Origin: Aegilops tauschii subsp. strangulata
Lineage: Eukaryota > Streptophyta > Magnoliopsida > Poales > Poaceae
Assembly: GCF_002575655.3 (NCBI RefSeq)
Contig: NC_053037.3
Location: forward strand, 318,893,294-318,957,293
Length of the DNA stretch: 64,000 bases
Direction: 5' to 3'
A model generated the notes under the pieces. The model saw nothing but the letters and a program-made list of their open reading frames with translations. It searched no databases and was not told the DNA's origin. The translations under genes were made by a program, and so were the position numbers. This document shows positions 35,671 to 46,474 of the stretch, piece by piece. How positions within the stretch are numbered: the stretch's first letter is position 1; each line of letters begins with the position of its first letter.

Positions 35671-36660
35671 ACAGCTCACGCAGATGCAGAGTACATTGTC
35701 CGTAAGTGTGGTGGGTTCCAGAAATTTGCACATCAAGCTCATGTGCCGGCTCAAGAACTTTGGATGGTCTCAATTACTTGGCCTTTTCAGTCTGGGGCTT
35801 GACATGGTCGGTCCTTTCAAGCCGTCATTCAAAAAAAAGACCCATCTTCTGGTTGCGGTTGACAAATTCACCAAGTGGGTTGAAGCAGAGCCAGTCAACA
35901 ACTGTGATGCAGCAACAACAATCAAGTTTCTGAAGAAGATAATCTATTGCTTTAGATATCCTCATAGTATTATTACTGATAATGGCACTAGTCTGTCCAA
36001 GGGAGCTATGGAACAATTTTTTCAGAAGGAACACATCCGACTTGATCTAGGCTCGGTTGCACATCCACAGTCCAATGGGCAAGCAGAGCATGCTAATCAG
36101 TAGTTATTGCATAGGATTAAACCAAGACTTGTGGTTCCACCTGAACACACTCCTGGTTGCTGGGTCCAAGAGCTTCATGCGATACTTTGCAGTATACGAA
36201 CTACTCCCAATAGGTCAACAGGCTATATGCCATTTTCATGGTTTATGGTGCACAAGCTGTACTACCAAGTGATATCCGTCATGACTCTCCTCAGGTTGCA
36301 GCATATGTTGAGGCAGACAATGAGAAAGCTCACCAAGACTCTCTTGATGCCTTGGAGGAAGAATGCAATCTTGCAGCAGCACGATGAACAATATATCAGC
36401 AAGATCTACGTCGCTATCATAGCCGTAGAGTCCGAAGTTGTACCTTTCAGGAAGGTGACTCAATGCTCCATCTGATTCAAGAACAAATAGGTATGCATAA
36501 GCTCTCACCTCCATGGGAAGGGCCCTTCGTCATCAGCAAGAATCTCAACAACGGGTCATACTATCTCATTGATATACACGAGACAAGTAAATCACGTACC
36601 TCTGAAGAGGAGACCAAAAGGCCTTGGAATATTGCACATCTTCGGCCCTATTACACTTAA
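35671..36660 (+). pseudogene. Tat gypsy integrase and pol C-terminus, broken
   Basis: Integrase inserts element cDNA into the genome. The start (HADAEYIVRKC near 35680) is the end of the HHCC domain. The core has LDMVGPFKPS (Asp near 35801), TKWVEAEPV, IITDNGT (Asp near 35980) and HPQSNGQAEHAN (Glu near 36085). A TAG at 36101-36103 breaks the frame, and further frame changes follow between about 36240 and 36460. The C-terminal piece KLSPPWEGPF to HLRPYYT ends at TAA 36658-36660. The AEHAN spelling differs from the usual AERAN. Confidence 0.85.
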
Positions 36661-37623
36661 GAAATATCTTTAGTTGTATTCTTAGTGTTTACAAACTTTT
36701 GTCATGTACATATATATATGATGATCAATGAAATAAAACCGACATCTCTGGAACCTGGAGTTTGTCGTTTCACCTCAAAAGATGTTTGTTAAGTCTTTAT
36801 TTTTTTGATCATTGGTCACTTGGGGGCTTCCAACTCATCGAGTTTAGCTATAACATCCCTTTTAACCTTGCATACGCCATCATCATACTTGGTTGTACCT
36901 GCCTGTTTGCTTGATGCTACTCACAACAAGGTGACCCTGTTGTACGTATGATAAGTCAATCACACTGATGCCTATTATGGACTGTGTTGACCCTGAACTC
37001 ATCAAAGTTAAAACACTGGCTTAAGTCAGGTGAGAGTCGGCTTCCAGATAGTGAGGGCAAACCAAGAGAGGCTACAAGGCCTACTTCCACAGGAAAGCAA
37101 ATCTTAGACTCGAGCCTCGAAAGCCGATCTTTATGTCGAGCCTCGAAAGCCGGCTTTTTACTTTGCTTTACTTTATATTGTTTTTTTCCTTTGCAAAGTA
37201 ATTTCCATTATAACTTATCTTTAATTTACTATCAGTATATATTGGCTGTGTTTTTGCAAAAACGGCTTTATTTTAAGAGACGTTGGGTTGTATTACAAAT
37301 CTCGACTTAATTATCCTTCGAAATCTACATTCAAAGGCAACACGATTTGCCGGGTTGCACTGCAGCACCGGGTTATGATTCATGTTCAAGCAAAAGCAAC
37401 ACTTGAGGATTCCAACAATATTATATATTGTCGGGTTGCACCGCAACCATGGGCAAGGATTGCTTTCATCAAAAAGCATCATTAGTTTTAAAGGAAAATA
37501 CTAAGTGCTTGATGGCACTGAAAGCTTATGGAGTTTTCGGATGAACAATTATTACAAGCCCATTTGGGTGACACTCATCAACATTGTTTTAAATAGTCAA
37601 GCCGGCAGAACGGACGTCGATGG
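36661..37623 (+). other. Tat spacer between pol and the antisense ORF
   Basis: No supported gene. It holds AT-rich sequence with a possible polyadenylation signal (CAATGAAATAAAAC near 36726) and a CACTTGGGGGCTTCC tract near 36826. A short direct repeat, CCGGGTTGCAC(T/C)GCA, occurs near 37350 and 37432. Confidence 0.6.
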
Positions 37624-39132
37624 CTAAGACACGACAGTTGGATCATTCGGGCTGACACTAGCCAGTTCGTCTTCAGTTCTACTCAATGCCAGGTCAACGC
37701 TCGCTGGCTCATCAGGCCTCTTGGGGTCTTCATCTTCAGCTTCTTTTGTCTGGGGGCTTTCGGCCACCCACTGGATTGAAGATAAAGCTTCAAACACCAT
37801 GTCTTCGGTGATCACATCAAACATGTTGATTTCTGAGGCAAAAGCTTACTTACGTGGCGGGATGAGCACAACAGATTGAGGTTGTGGCATGCTCATGCGC
37901 TTCCGAGCTTCGGTATAACCGACTTGGAACTTGGATAGATCCAAGTCATTGGCAATTTTTGTAGCTGCTGGCCGAGTCTCCCGCATGTTGCGAAGATAGT
38001 CCGCCTCAGAAAATTCTGATTTGTCGGCGTTCAACTCTGGGAACCCGTCGACAAGAAGAGCTGGCTGCATCTCTGGATGATATGCCTTAGCCAACGTAAG
38101 CACGCTCATTGCTCCTTGTATGCAAGCCGACCTTTTCAACTCTGTGATCCATTCCGAGATGGTGGAAAATTCATTGATCGTATCCATAAAATGATGAGGT
38201 GGGGCTTTTGTGTTCTTCACTTCCATTATGCAATGTGCTCCACCTACATATAGCTGCTCCAGAAATTTGTAGAGATCTTGACGTTTCACTAGTGGAGGCC
38301 CCATCACATTATGGTTTCTCTTGCCTATCAATCAATATTCAAGAACATTATAACCCGGATTTTTACTATAAGCAAATGGCGAGTTGATAATGGGAAAAGG
38401 AATTTTACCAAAGTTGGCTATGCACATTTGCTAAATATGGCCTTTTAGAGTCTTGAGTTCTTGAGCCACCGGCACGAACTTCGACTCGGCCTCTTCAGTG
38501 CATTTCTTCAGGGTGACTCTCCCATCTTCATAGGCAATTTTGGTATTTTCTAAAGTGTTTGTACACTTCAGAAGAGATTCTTGGAAATCTGAAGATAGTT
38601 GTTCGGCCGTTTCTTACAGCTTGTTTTCTTCTTTTACCTTTTTCTTCAACCCGGTGATTTCCGAGGTTGCTTGATCCAGCATTGCCTGCATCAGACAAGT
38701 AATTCATAATTATTCAAAAGTCCCAAGTCGCCACCGTCTGGCAACCCGGCACTTGGGGGCTACAGAGGATCTAATCTTTTCTACATTAAAAGAAAGGGTC
38801 ATTATCAATACAAGCCCTGTGTTACCGCGGCAGTTAGCCCGGCACTTTGGGGCTACACTATTCAGCTTCAAATTCTACAAAATTAAAGTCCTAGGTTGCT
38901 GCAGTAATGCAACTTGGCACTTGGGGGCTACAAGACTCATCTGTTTTAACTAAGTCACCATAATCAATTGAAGACCGGCCCATCACATCATGATCAGCCG
39001 GCCCTTGGGGACTACCAACTGCTCTTACCCACCAATCTTATGAAAACAAGCGTTGGCTTACTACTGCTAGTAAACCGGCACTTGGGGGTTGCATGTGAGC
39101 AAAGGAAGTTACCGATATGCTAAATGGCGACT
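37624..39132 (-). pseudogene. Tat antisense ORF, C-terminal exons
   Basis: On the minus strand, an exon beginning at 38685 (acceptor TGATGCAG) encodes a coiled-coil-like stretch (about 38685-38400) with an internal TAA near 38618. A 161-residue block (38331-37846) and a final acidic block to the stop at 37624-37626 follow, in the same frame. It corresponds to the C-terminal half of the antisense ORF seen at 12616-16254, with the same order of coiled-coil then C-terminal block. The intron upstream runs to 46587 and contains the Athila-like insertion. It is broken by stops and not expected to be functional. Confidence 0.6.
38745..39090 (+). repeat. Array of CACTTGGGGGCTAC motifs
   Basis: Five copies of (C/T)GGCACTT(T/G)GGGGCTAC-like sequence lie near 38747, 38840, 38915, 38998 and 39076, spaced about 70-95 bp, all in one orientation, in the antisense-ORF intron. 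Each contains a G-rich core like a gypsy polypurine tract. Confidence 0.7.
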
Positions 39133-40662
39133 TGATAACCCAAAAGTATAGGGGATCAATTGTAGCCTCTTTCGATAAGTAAGAGTGTCGAACCCAACGA
39201 GGAGCTAAAGGTAGAACAAATATTCCCTCAAGTTCTATCGACCACCGATACAACTCTACGCACGCTTAACATTCGCTTCACCTAGAAGAAGTATGAAACT
39301 AGAAGTACTTTGTAAGTGTTGTTGGATAGGTTTGCAAGATAATAAAGAGTGCGTAAATAAAATCTAGGGGCTGTTTAGATAAAGACACAACTAAGTTAGT
39401 TTTAGTAGAGAGCTTTTTGTCACACAAGAAAGTTATTTGTCCCTAGGCAATCGATAACTAGACCGGTAATCATTATTGCAATTTTATTTGAGGGAGAGGC
39501 ATAAGCTAACATACTTTCTCTTCTTGGATCATATGCACTTATGATTGGAACTATAGGAAGCATCCGCAACTACTAAAGATCATTAAGGTAAAACCCAACC
39601 ATAGCATTAAAGTATCAAGTCCTCTTTATTCCCATACACCATGACCCACTTATCCGTGTTTGTGTTTCAGTCACTCACGCAACGCATACAATAAGCAAAC
39701 CATGAACATATTGCAAAACCTACGGCGGGGATCCCTCACATTTGCACGACACGGGGATCACCATAGGACAGCACCAATAATAAAACATGCAACTCAAACC
39801 AATCATGATCATCAATTAACCCATAGGACAAAACGGATCTACTCAAACATCATAGGATAACCATACATCACTGGGAAATAATATATAGCGTTGAGCACCA
39901 TGTTTAAGTAGATATTACAGCGGGTAAAAGAGGAGTTACACCGCTGCATAGAGGGGGAAGATTTGGTGATGACGGTGATGAAGTTGTTGGTGTAGATTGC
40001 GGTGATGATGATGGCCCCGGCGGCGTTCCGGCGCCACCGGGAGAGAGGGGGAGAGAGCCCCCCCCCTTCTTCTTATTCTTCCTTGACCTTCTCCCTAGAT
40101 GGGAGAAGGGTTTCCCCTCTGGTCCTTGGTCTCCATGGCATGGGAGGGCGAGAGCCCCTCTGAGATTGGATCTGTCTCTCTATCTCTCTCTGTTTCTGCG
40201 CTCCCTGATTCTGCCCTTTCACCGTTTCTTATATAACCGGAGATCCGTAACTCCGATTGGGCTGAAATTTGGACACGATTTTTATCCGGATATTGGCTTT
40301 GTTGCAGCGAAAGAAGGGCTCCAACCGCCTTACGGGGTGTCCACGGGGGTCAGGGGCGCTCCTGCCCCCTGGGGCGCGCCCCCTGCCTCGTGGCCCCCTC
40401 GGTCATCGCTTCGCGTTGATTCCACATCCCAAAATTCACATATATTCCAAAAAAATCTCCGTCAGTTTTTATCCCGTTTGGACTCCGTTTGATATGGATT
40501 TTCTGCGAAACAAAAAACATGCAACAAACAGGAACTGGCACTGGGCACTGGATCAATATGTTAGTCCCAAAAAATAGTATAAAAAGTTTCCAAAAGTATA
40601 TGAAAGTTGTATAATATTGGCATGGAACAATCAAAAATTATAGATACGACGGAGACGTATCA
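39133..40662 (-). repeat. Athila-like 3' LTR
   Basis: It pairs with 44980-46474. It has GC-rich insertions relative to the other copy near 40355-40385. A GA/CT-rich run (about 40030-40200) is shared by both LTRs. Confidence 0.9.
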
Positions 40663-43487
40663 GCATCCCCAAGCTTAATTCCTGCTCGACCTCGAGTAGG
40701 TAAATGATAAAAAAGGTAATTTTTGATGTGGAATGCTACCTAGCATAATCTTGATCATGTAATCTAATCATGGCATGAATATTAAGACATGAGTGATTCA
40801 AAGCAATAGTCTATCATTTGACATTAAGACAATAATACTTCAAGCATACTAATAAAGCAATCATGTCTTCTCAAAATAACATGGCCAAAGAAAGTTATCC
40901 CTACAAAATCATATGGTCTGGCTATGCTCCATCTTCACCACACAAAGCATTCAAATCATGCACAACCCCGATGACAAGCCAAGCAATTGTTTCATACTTT
41001 TGACGTTCTCAAACCTTTTCAACTTTCACGCAATACATGAGCGTGAGCCATGGACATAGCACTATAGGTGAATATGATGGTGGAGGTTGTGTGGAGAAGA
41101 CAAAAAGGAGAAAGTCTCACATCGACGTGGCTAATCAACGGGCTATGGAGATGCCCATCAATTAATGTCAATGTGAGGAGTAGGGATTGCCATGCAACGG
41201 ATGCACTAGAGCTATAAGTGTATGAAAGCTCAAACTGAAACTAAGTGGGTGTGCATCCAACTTGCTTGCTCATGAAGACCTAGGGCATTTGAGGAAGCCC
41301 ATCATCGGAATATACAAGCCAAGTTCTATAATGAAAATTCCCACTAGTATATGAAAGTGATAAATCAAGAGACTCTCTATATGAAGAACATGGTGCTACT
41401 CTGAAGCACAAGTGTGGTAAAAGGATAGTAACATTGTCCCTTCTCTCTTTTTCTCTCTTTTTTTGTTTTTTTTCTTTTTTTTAGGCTTCTTTGGCCTCTA
41501 CTTCTTTTTTGGGGGGGGGGGCTTCTTTGGCCACTTTTATTTTGATAACCTCACATGGGACAATGTTCTAATAATGATGATCATCACACTTTTATTTACT
41601 TACAACTCAATATTACAACTCGATATCTAGAACAAAGATATGACTCTATATGAATGCCTCCGGCGGTGTACCGGGATGTGCAATGATCTAGCATAGCAAT
41701 GACATCAAAAAAGGGACAAGCCATGAAAACATCATGCTAGCTATCTTACGATCATGCAAAGAAATATGACAATAAATGCTCAAGTCATGTATATGATGAT
41801 GATGGAAGTTTAATGGCAATATATCTCGGAATGGCTATGGAAATGCCATGATAGGTAGGTATGATGGCTGTTTTGAGGAAGATATAAGGAGGCTTATGTG
41901 TGACAGAGCGTATCATATCACGGGGTTTGGATGCACCGGCGAAGTTTGCACCAACTCTCGAGGTGAGAGAGGGCAATGCATGGTACCGAAGAGGCTAGCA
42001 ATGATGGAAGGGTGAGAGTGCGTATAATCCATGGACTCAACATTAGTCATAAAGAACTCACATACTTATTGCAAAAATCTATTAGTCATTGAAACAAATT
42101 ACTACGTGCATGCTCCTAGGGGGATAGATTGGTAGTAAAATACCATCTCTCGTCCCCAACCGCCACTCATAAGGAAGACAATCAATAAATACCTCATGCT
42201 CCAACTTCGTTACATAATGGTTCACCATACGTGCATGTTACGGGAATCACAAACTTCAACACAAGTATTTCTACAATCCACAACTACCCACTAGCATGAC
42301 TCTAATATCACCATCTTTATATTGCAAAACTATTGCAAGGAATCAAACATATCATATTAGTGATCTACAAGTTTTATGTAGGATTTTATGACTAACCATG
42401 TGAATGACCCATTCCTGTCAACTCTCTAAATAGATATAAGTGAAGCAAGAGAGTTTAATTCTTTGTACAAAAGATATGCCCACACTCTAACGAATATAAG
42501 TGAAGCAAAAGAGCATTCTACAAATGGCGGTTTTCTATGTGAAGAGAAACAGGCAATCCAAACTTCAAATGATATAAGTGAAGCACATGAAGCATTCTAT
42601 AAAGCCATGCTCAAAAGATATAAGTGAAGTGCAAAGAGCATTCTATAAATCAACCATGGACTATCTCATACCAGCATGGTGCGTCAAAGAAAAGTGAAAA
42701 CTAAATGCAAAAGACGCTCCAAGACTTGCACATATCGCATGAACGAAACGAATCCGAAAACATACCGATATTTGTTGAAGAAAGATGGGATGCCTTCCGG
42801 GGCATCCCCAAGCTTAGACTCTTGAGTCTCCTTGAATATTTACTTGGGGTTCCTTGGGCATCCACAAGCTTGAGATCTTGCCTCTCCTCCTTCTCCTCAC
42901 ATCGAGACCTCCTCGATCTTCGAACACTTCATCCACACAAAACTCAACAGGAAGTTCGGTAAGATCCGTTAGTATAATAAAGCAAATCACTAGTCCAAGT
43001 ACTGTTGCAAACCAATTCATATTTTGTTTTTGCATTGTAGCTACTGTAATATAACTTTTCCATGGCTTAATCCATAGATAGAAATGGATAGTTTCATCAA
43101 AACAATAAAACTATGCATCAAAAACAGAATCTGTCTTAAACAGGACAGTCTGTAGTAATCTGAACATTCAAAATACTTATGGTACTCCCACATTTCTGCC
43201 AAAATTAGGAAAAATAAAAAATTTGTATATAAATACAGTGCAAAAGGTTTCAGAACCGTTTGACGTTCCAGTAAAAAATGTAAAATCGCGCACTACAGCC
43301 AAAGTTTCTGTTCTGCACCGCACAAACCAACAAGTAATCTAAAACATCCTAAAGGCAAACCTTGGCACATTATGTTTATTTTTAAAATTTATAAAAGAAC
43401 ACAACAGAAATAAATGACTCTCTAAAACTTTCGGGTTGTCTCCCTGGCAGCGCTTTCTTTAAAGCCATTAAGCTAGGCATATAGTGC
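40663..43487 (-). other. Athila-like interior without recognised genes
   Basis: No supported coding region. It contains a T-rich and G-homopolymer tract (about 41440-41520) with TTCTTTGGCC twice. It also contains a set of short repeats at 42433-42640. On the minus strand, GCTTGGGGATGC next to 40662 is the likely polypurine tract. Confidence 0.6.
42433..42640 (+). repeat. Four ATATAAGTGAAGC repeats
   Basis: GA(T)ATAAGTGAAGC occurs at about 42433, 42492, 42571 and 42617, mostly followed by an A-rich stretch and AGCATTCTA. The spacing is uneven (46-79 bp). Confidence 0.75.
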
Positions 43488-44855
43488 TCATGTAATGGAT
43501 CCACCTGGATCCCAAGGTATATCAAAGCCAATTTGAATTAGCAATAATTTGGCATTTAGTAGTGAGCACAAAGCAACATATATCAAGCAATGACAAAGTC
43601 TAACTCTCTTCCTATGCATCGGCATGTCATACAAGAACAATTCATGCACATCAAGTAAAGGCCAATACATAGCATAAGCAGTTTCTTGCAATTTTATCAT
43701 GTGGGAAACATAGAGAGGTGGAGATATAGTTCCTCTCTCATAATAATTGCAAGTAGGAGCAGCAAGAACATGCATATTATATCTATCAAAATCATCATGT
43801 GTAATAGTAAAACGCAACCCATCAATATAATCCTTAATAAGGGCAAACTTCTCTGATATAGTGTAGTCGGGATAATTCAAAAAGATAATAGGACTATCAT
43901 GCGTGGGAGCAATAGCAACAATTTCATGTTTAACATAAGGAACTATAGCAAGTTCATCTCCATAAGCATAATTCATATTGGCATCTTGGCCACAAGCATA
44001 GCAAGCATCATCAAAAAGGGATATTTCGAAAGAATCTACGGGATCATAACAATCGTCATAGCATTCATCCTTCGGTAAGCACGAAGGGAAATTTAACAAT
44101 GTATTAGTTGAAGAGTTACTATCATTAGAAGGTGGGCACCGGTGATCAATCCACTCTTCCTCCTTTTGTTCTTCGCTCTCCTCCTCATCTTTTTCTACCA
44201 ATGAGCTCACAACGTCATTAATTTCTTCTTCCATAGACTCCTGCAAAATATTAGTCTCTTCTTGGACAGCAGAGACTCTCTCAATAAAATCATCAATATG
44301 GGAATTGAATTCATAATTCTCATAGCAATATTTAAGTATAGCAAAATTTTCAGGTCTATAAACTGAATCATCAAAATCTTCAAACTCTTTAAACAAAGAT
44401 TCAATTTCATAAGCACCCATAAAAGCAACAAACTCTTCTATTTGTTCCACATCATAGTAATCATATATACCATTAGCATAAGAAGCTAAGGTTTCATTAT
44501 CATTAAATTCACATGAAAAGGGAAGGTGTGGAGCCTTCATCCTAGAGCAACAAGTATAATCATATCTCAAGCATAGTTGCCGAGCACACCAATGCAACAT
44601 ATAAATTTGATCCCATAATAGTTTCCATTTTTGAGTCAAGCGATAATCCCTAAAGTATTCACGTTGATCCAACGTGTCTCCCATTACAAAGTTGAATGGG
44701 GTTTTCTCAGGGTTATCGAATGGGGTTTTCTCAGGGTTATCGAAGTAGTACATAATATCTTTCACATAATGAGCATCGAGGGTTTTAGGAGGTTCCCCAT
44801 CTCCATGAGTAGCAAGTACACCTAATTGTTTTGGTATTTCGTGTTCCATATCCAT
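43488..44855 (-). CDS. 455-aa ORF in gag position of Athila-like element, unknown function
   Basis: This is the longest uninterrupted frame in the window that shadows no known domain. It starts at ATG 44855, about 100 bp past the primer-binding site, and ends 2.8 kb before the 3' LTR. The product is acidic, with a Glu/Asp-rich centre (EKDEEESEEQKEEE), many Tyr and Cys residues, an aromatic-rich N-terminal third, and a hydrophobic C-terminal stretch (LCHCLIYVALCSLLNAKLL) that could be a membrane segment or a buried helix. A direct eight-codon duplication (FDNPEKTP twice) lies near residues 38-54. I see no CCHC knuckle, protease, reverse transcriptase or integrase motif. I do not recognise the family. 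It may be a diverged or substitute gag-region protein; equally it may be an accessory protein, with gag supplied by related autonomous elements. Confidence 0.65.
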   Translation of the reverse strand: MDMEHEIPKQLGVLATHGDGEPPKTLDAHYVKDIMYYFDNPEKTPFDNPEKTPFNFVMGDTLDQREYFRDYRLTQKWKLLWDQIYMLHWCARQLCLRYDYTCCSRMKAPHLPFSCEFNDNETLASYANGIYDYYDVEQIEEFVAFMGAYEIESLFKEFEDFDDSVYRPENFAILKYCYENYEFNSHIDDFIERVSAVQEETNILQESMEEEINDVVSSLVEKDEEESEEQKEEEWIDHRCPPSNDSNSSTNTLLNFPSCLPKDECYDDCYDPVDSFEISLFDDACYACGQDANMNYAYGDELAIVPYVKHEIVAIAPTHDSPIIFLNYPDYTISEKFALIKDYIDGLRFTITHDDFDRYNMHVLAAPTCNYYERGTISPPLYVSHMIKLQETAYAMYWPLLDVHELFLYDMPMHRKRVRLCHCLIYVALCSLLNAKLLLIQIGFDIPWDPGGSIT

Positions 44856-44950
44856 AACTGAAGATAGAGAACAACTTGGAACAGCAAATAAAAACTACTT
44901 AGTGATAAAGCAAACAAGCACACACGAGAATATTCACCCCACGCTATAAA

Positions 44951-44968
44951 TCCCCGGCAACGGCGCCA
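44951..44968 (-). other. Primer-binding site, tRNA-Asp type
   Basis: On the minus strand TGGCGCCGTTGCCGGGGA complements the 3' end of plant tRNA-Asp(GTC), CCA included, over 18 bases. It lies 11 bp inside the 5' LTR. Confidence 0.9.
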
Positions 44969-44979
44969 GAAAAAGGTCT

Positions 44980-46474
44980 TGATAACCCAAAATTATAGGG
45001 GATCAATTGTAACCTCTTTCGATAAGTAAGAGTGTCGATCCCAACGAGGAGCTAAAGGTAGAACAAATATTCCCTCAAGTTCTATCGACCACCGATACAA
45101 CTCTACGCACGCTTAACGTTCGCTTTACCTAGAACAAGTATGAAACTAGAAGTACTTTGTAAGTGTTGTTGGATAGGTTTGCAAGATAATAAAGAGTGCG
45201 TAAATAAAATCTAGGGGCTGTTTAGATAAAGACACAACTAAGTTAGTTTTAGTAGAGAGCTTTTTGTCACACAACAAAGTTATTTGTCCCAAGGCAATCG
45301 ATAACTAGACCGGTAATCATTATTGCAATTTTATTTGAGGGAGAGGCATAAGCTAACATACTTTCTCTTCTTGGATCATATGCACTTATGATTGGAACTC
45401 TAGCAAACATCCGCAACTACTAAAGATCATTAAGGTAAAACCCAACCATAGCATTAAAGTATCAAGTCCTCTTTATTCCCATACACCATGACCCACTTAT
45501 CCGTGTTTGTGTTTCAGTCACTCATGCAACACAGACAATAAGCAAACCATGAACATATTGCAAACCCTACAACAGGGATCCCTCACGCTTGCGTGACACG
45601 GAGAGCACCAATAATAAAACATGCAACTCAAACCAATCACGATCATCAATTAACCCATAGGACAAAACAGATCTACTCAAACATCATAGGACAACCATAC
45701 ATCATTGGGAAATAATATATAGCATTGAGCACCATGTTTAAGTAGAGATTACAGCGGGTAAAAGAGGAGTTACACCGCTACATAGAGGGGGGAAGAGTTG
45801 GCGATGACGGCGGTGAAGTTGTTGGTGTAGATTGCGGTGACGATGATGGCCCCGGCGGCGTTCCGGCGCCACCGGGAGAGAGGGGAGAGAGCCCCCCTTC
45901 TTCTTCTTCTTCCTTGACCTTCTCCATAGATGGGAGAAAGGTTTCCCCTCTGGTCCTTAGTCTCCATGGCATGGGAGGGGCGAGAGCCCCTCCGAGATTG
46001 GATATGTCTCTCTGTCTCTCTCTGTTTCTGCGCTCCCTGATTCTGCCCTTTCACCGTTTCTTATATAACTGGAGATCCGTAACTCCGATTGGGCTGAAAT
46101 TTGGACACGATTTTTATCCGGATATTGGCTTTCTTGCAGCGAAAGAAGGGCTCCAACCGCCTTATGGGGTGTCCACGAGGGTCAGGGGCGCCCCCCTGCC
46201 TCGTGGCCCCCTCGGGCATCGTTTCGTGTTGATTCCACTTCCCAAAATTCACATATATTCCAAAAAAAATCTCCGTCAGTTTTTATCCCGTTTGGACTCC
46301 GTTTGATATGGATTTTCTGCGAAACAAAAACATGCAACAAACAGGAACTGGCACTGGGCATTGGATCAATATGTTAGTCCCAAAAATAGTATAAAAAGTT
46401 GCCAAAAGTATGTGAAAGTTGTATAATATTGGCATGGAACAATCAAAAATTATAGATACAACGGAGACGTATCA
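44980..46474 (-). repeat. Athila-like 5' LTR
   Basis: It pairs with 39133-40662 and is 35 bp shorter. Differences include a missing stretch near 46185 and a shortened CACCAATAATAAAAC context near 45605. Confidence 0.9.

Larger units (their letters stand above)
35671..39132 (+). mobile_element. Tat-lineage Ty3/gypsy element, first retained part
   Basis: It starts at the CACTA border inside the integrase zinc-finger region and continues through integrase, a spacer, and the 3' half of an antisense ORF. It stops where the Athila-like element begins. Its gag, protease and reverse transcriptase lie on the far side of the CACTA, outside the window. The antisense ORF downstream of pol is the hallmark of Tat elements. 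The rest of the element resumes at 46475. Confidence 0.8.
39133..46474 (-). mobile_element. Athila-like non-autonomous LTR retrotransposon
   Basis: LTRs at 39133-40662 (1530 bp) and 44980-46474 (1495 bp) begin TGATAACCC and end ACGTATCA in plus orientation. A perfect 18-nt tRNA-Asp primer-binding site on the minus strand next to the right LTR shows that the element reads leftward. The 4.3-kb interior has one long ORF in gag position and no protease, reverse transcriptase or integrase. A tRNA-Asp PBS is usual for Athila-type gypsy elements, and the LTR resembles Sabrina/WHAM types as I recall them. Flanks are CGACT (39128-39132) and CGGCA (46475-46479), an imperfect target duplication. Confidence 0.85.

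Noticed and set aside
41440..41520. Homopolymer T and G run as a possible terminator or origin
   Set aside because: It is low-complexity sequence inside a retroelement; nothing else supports a function.
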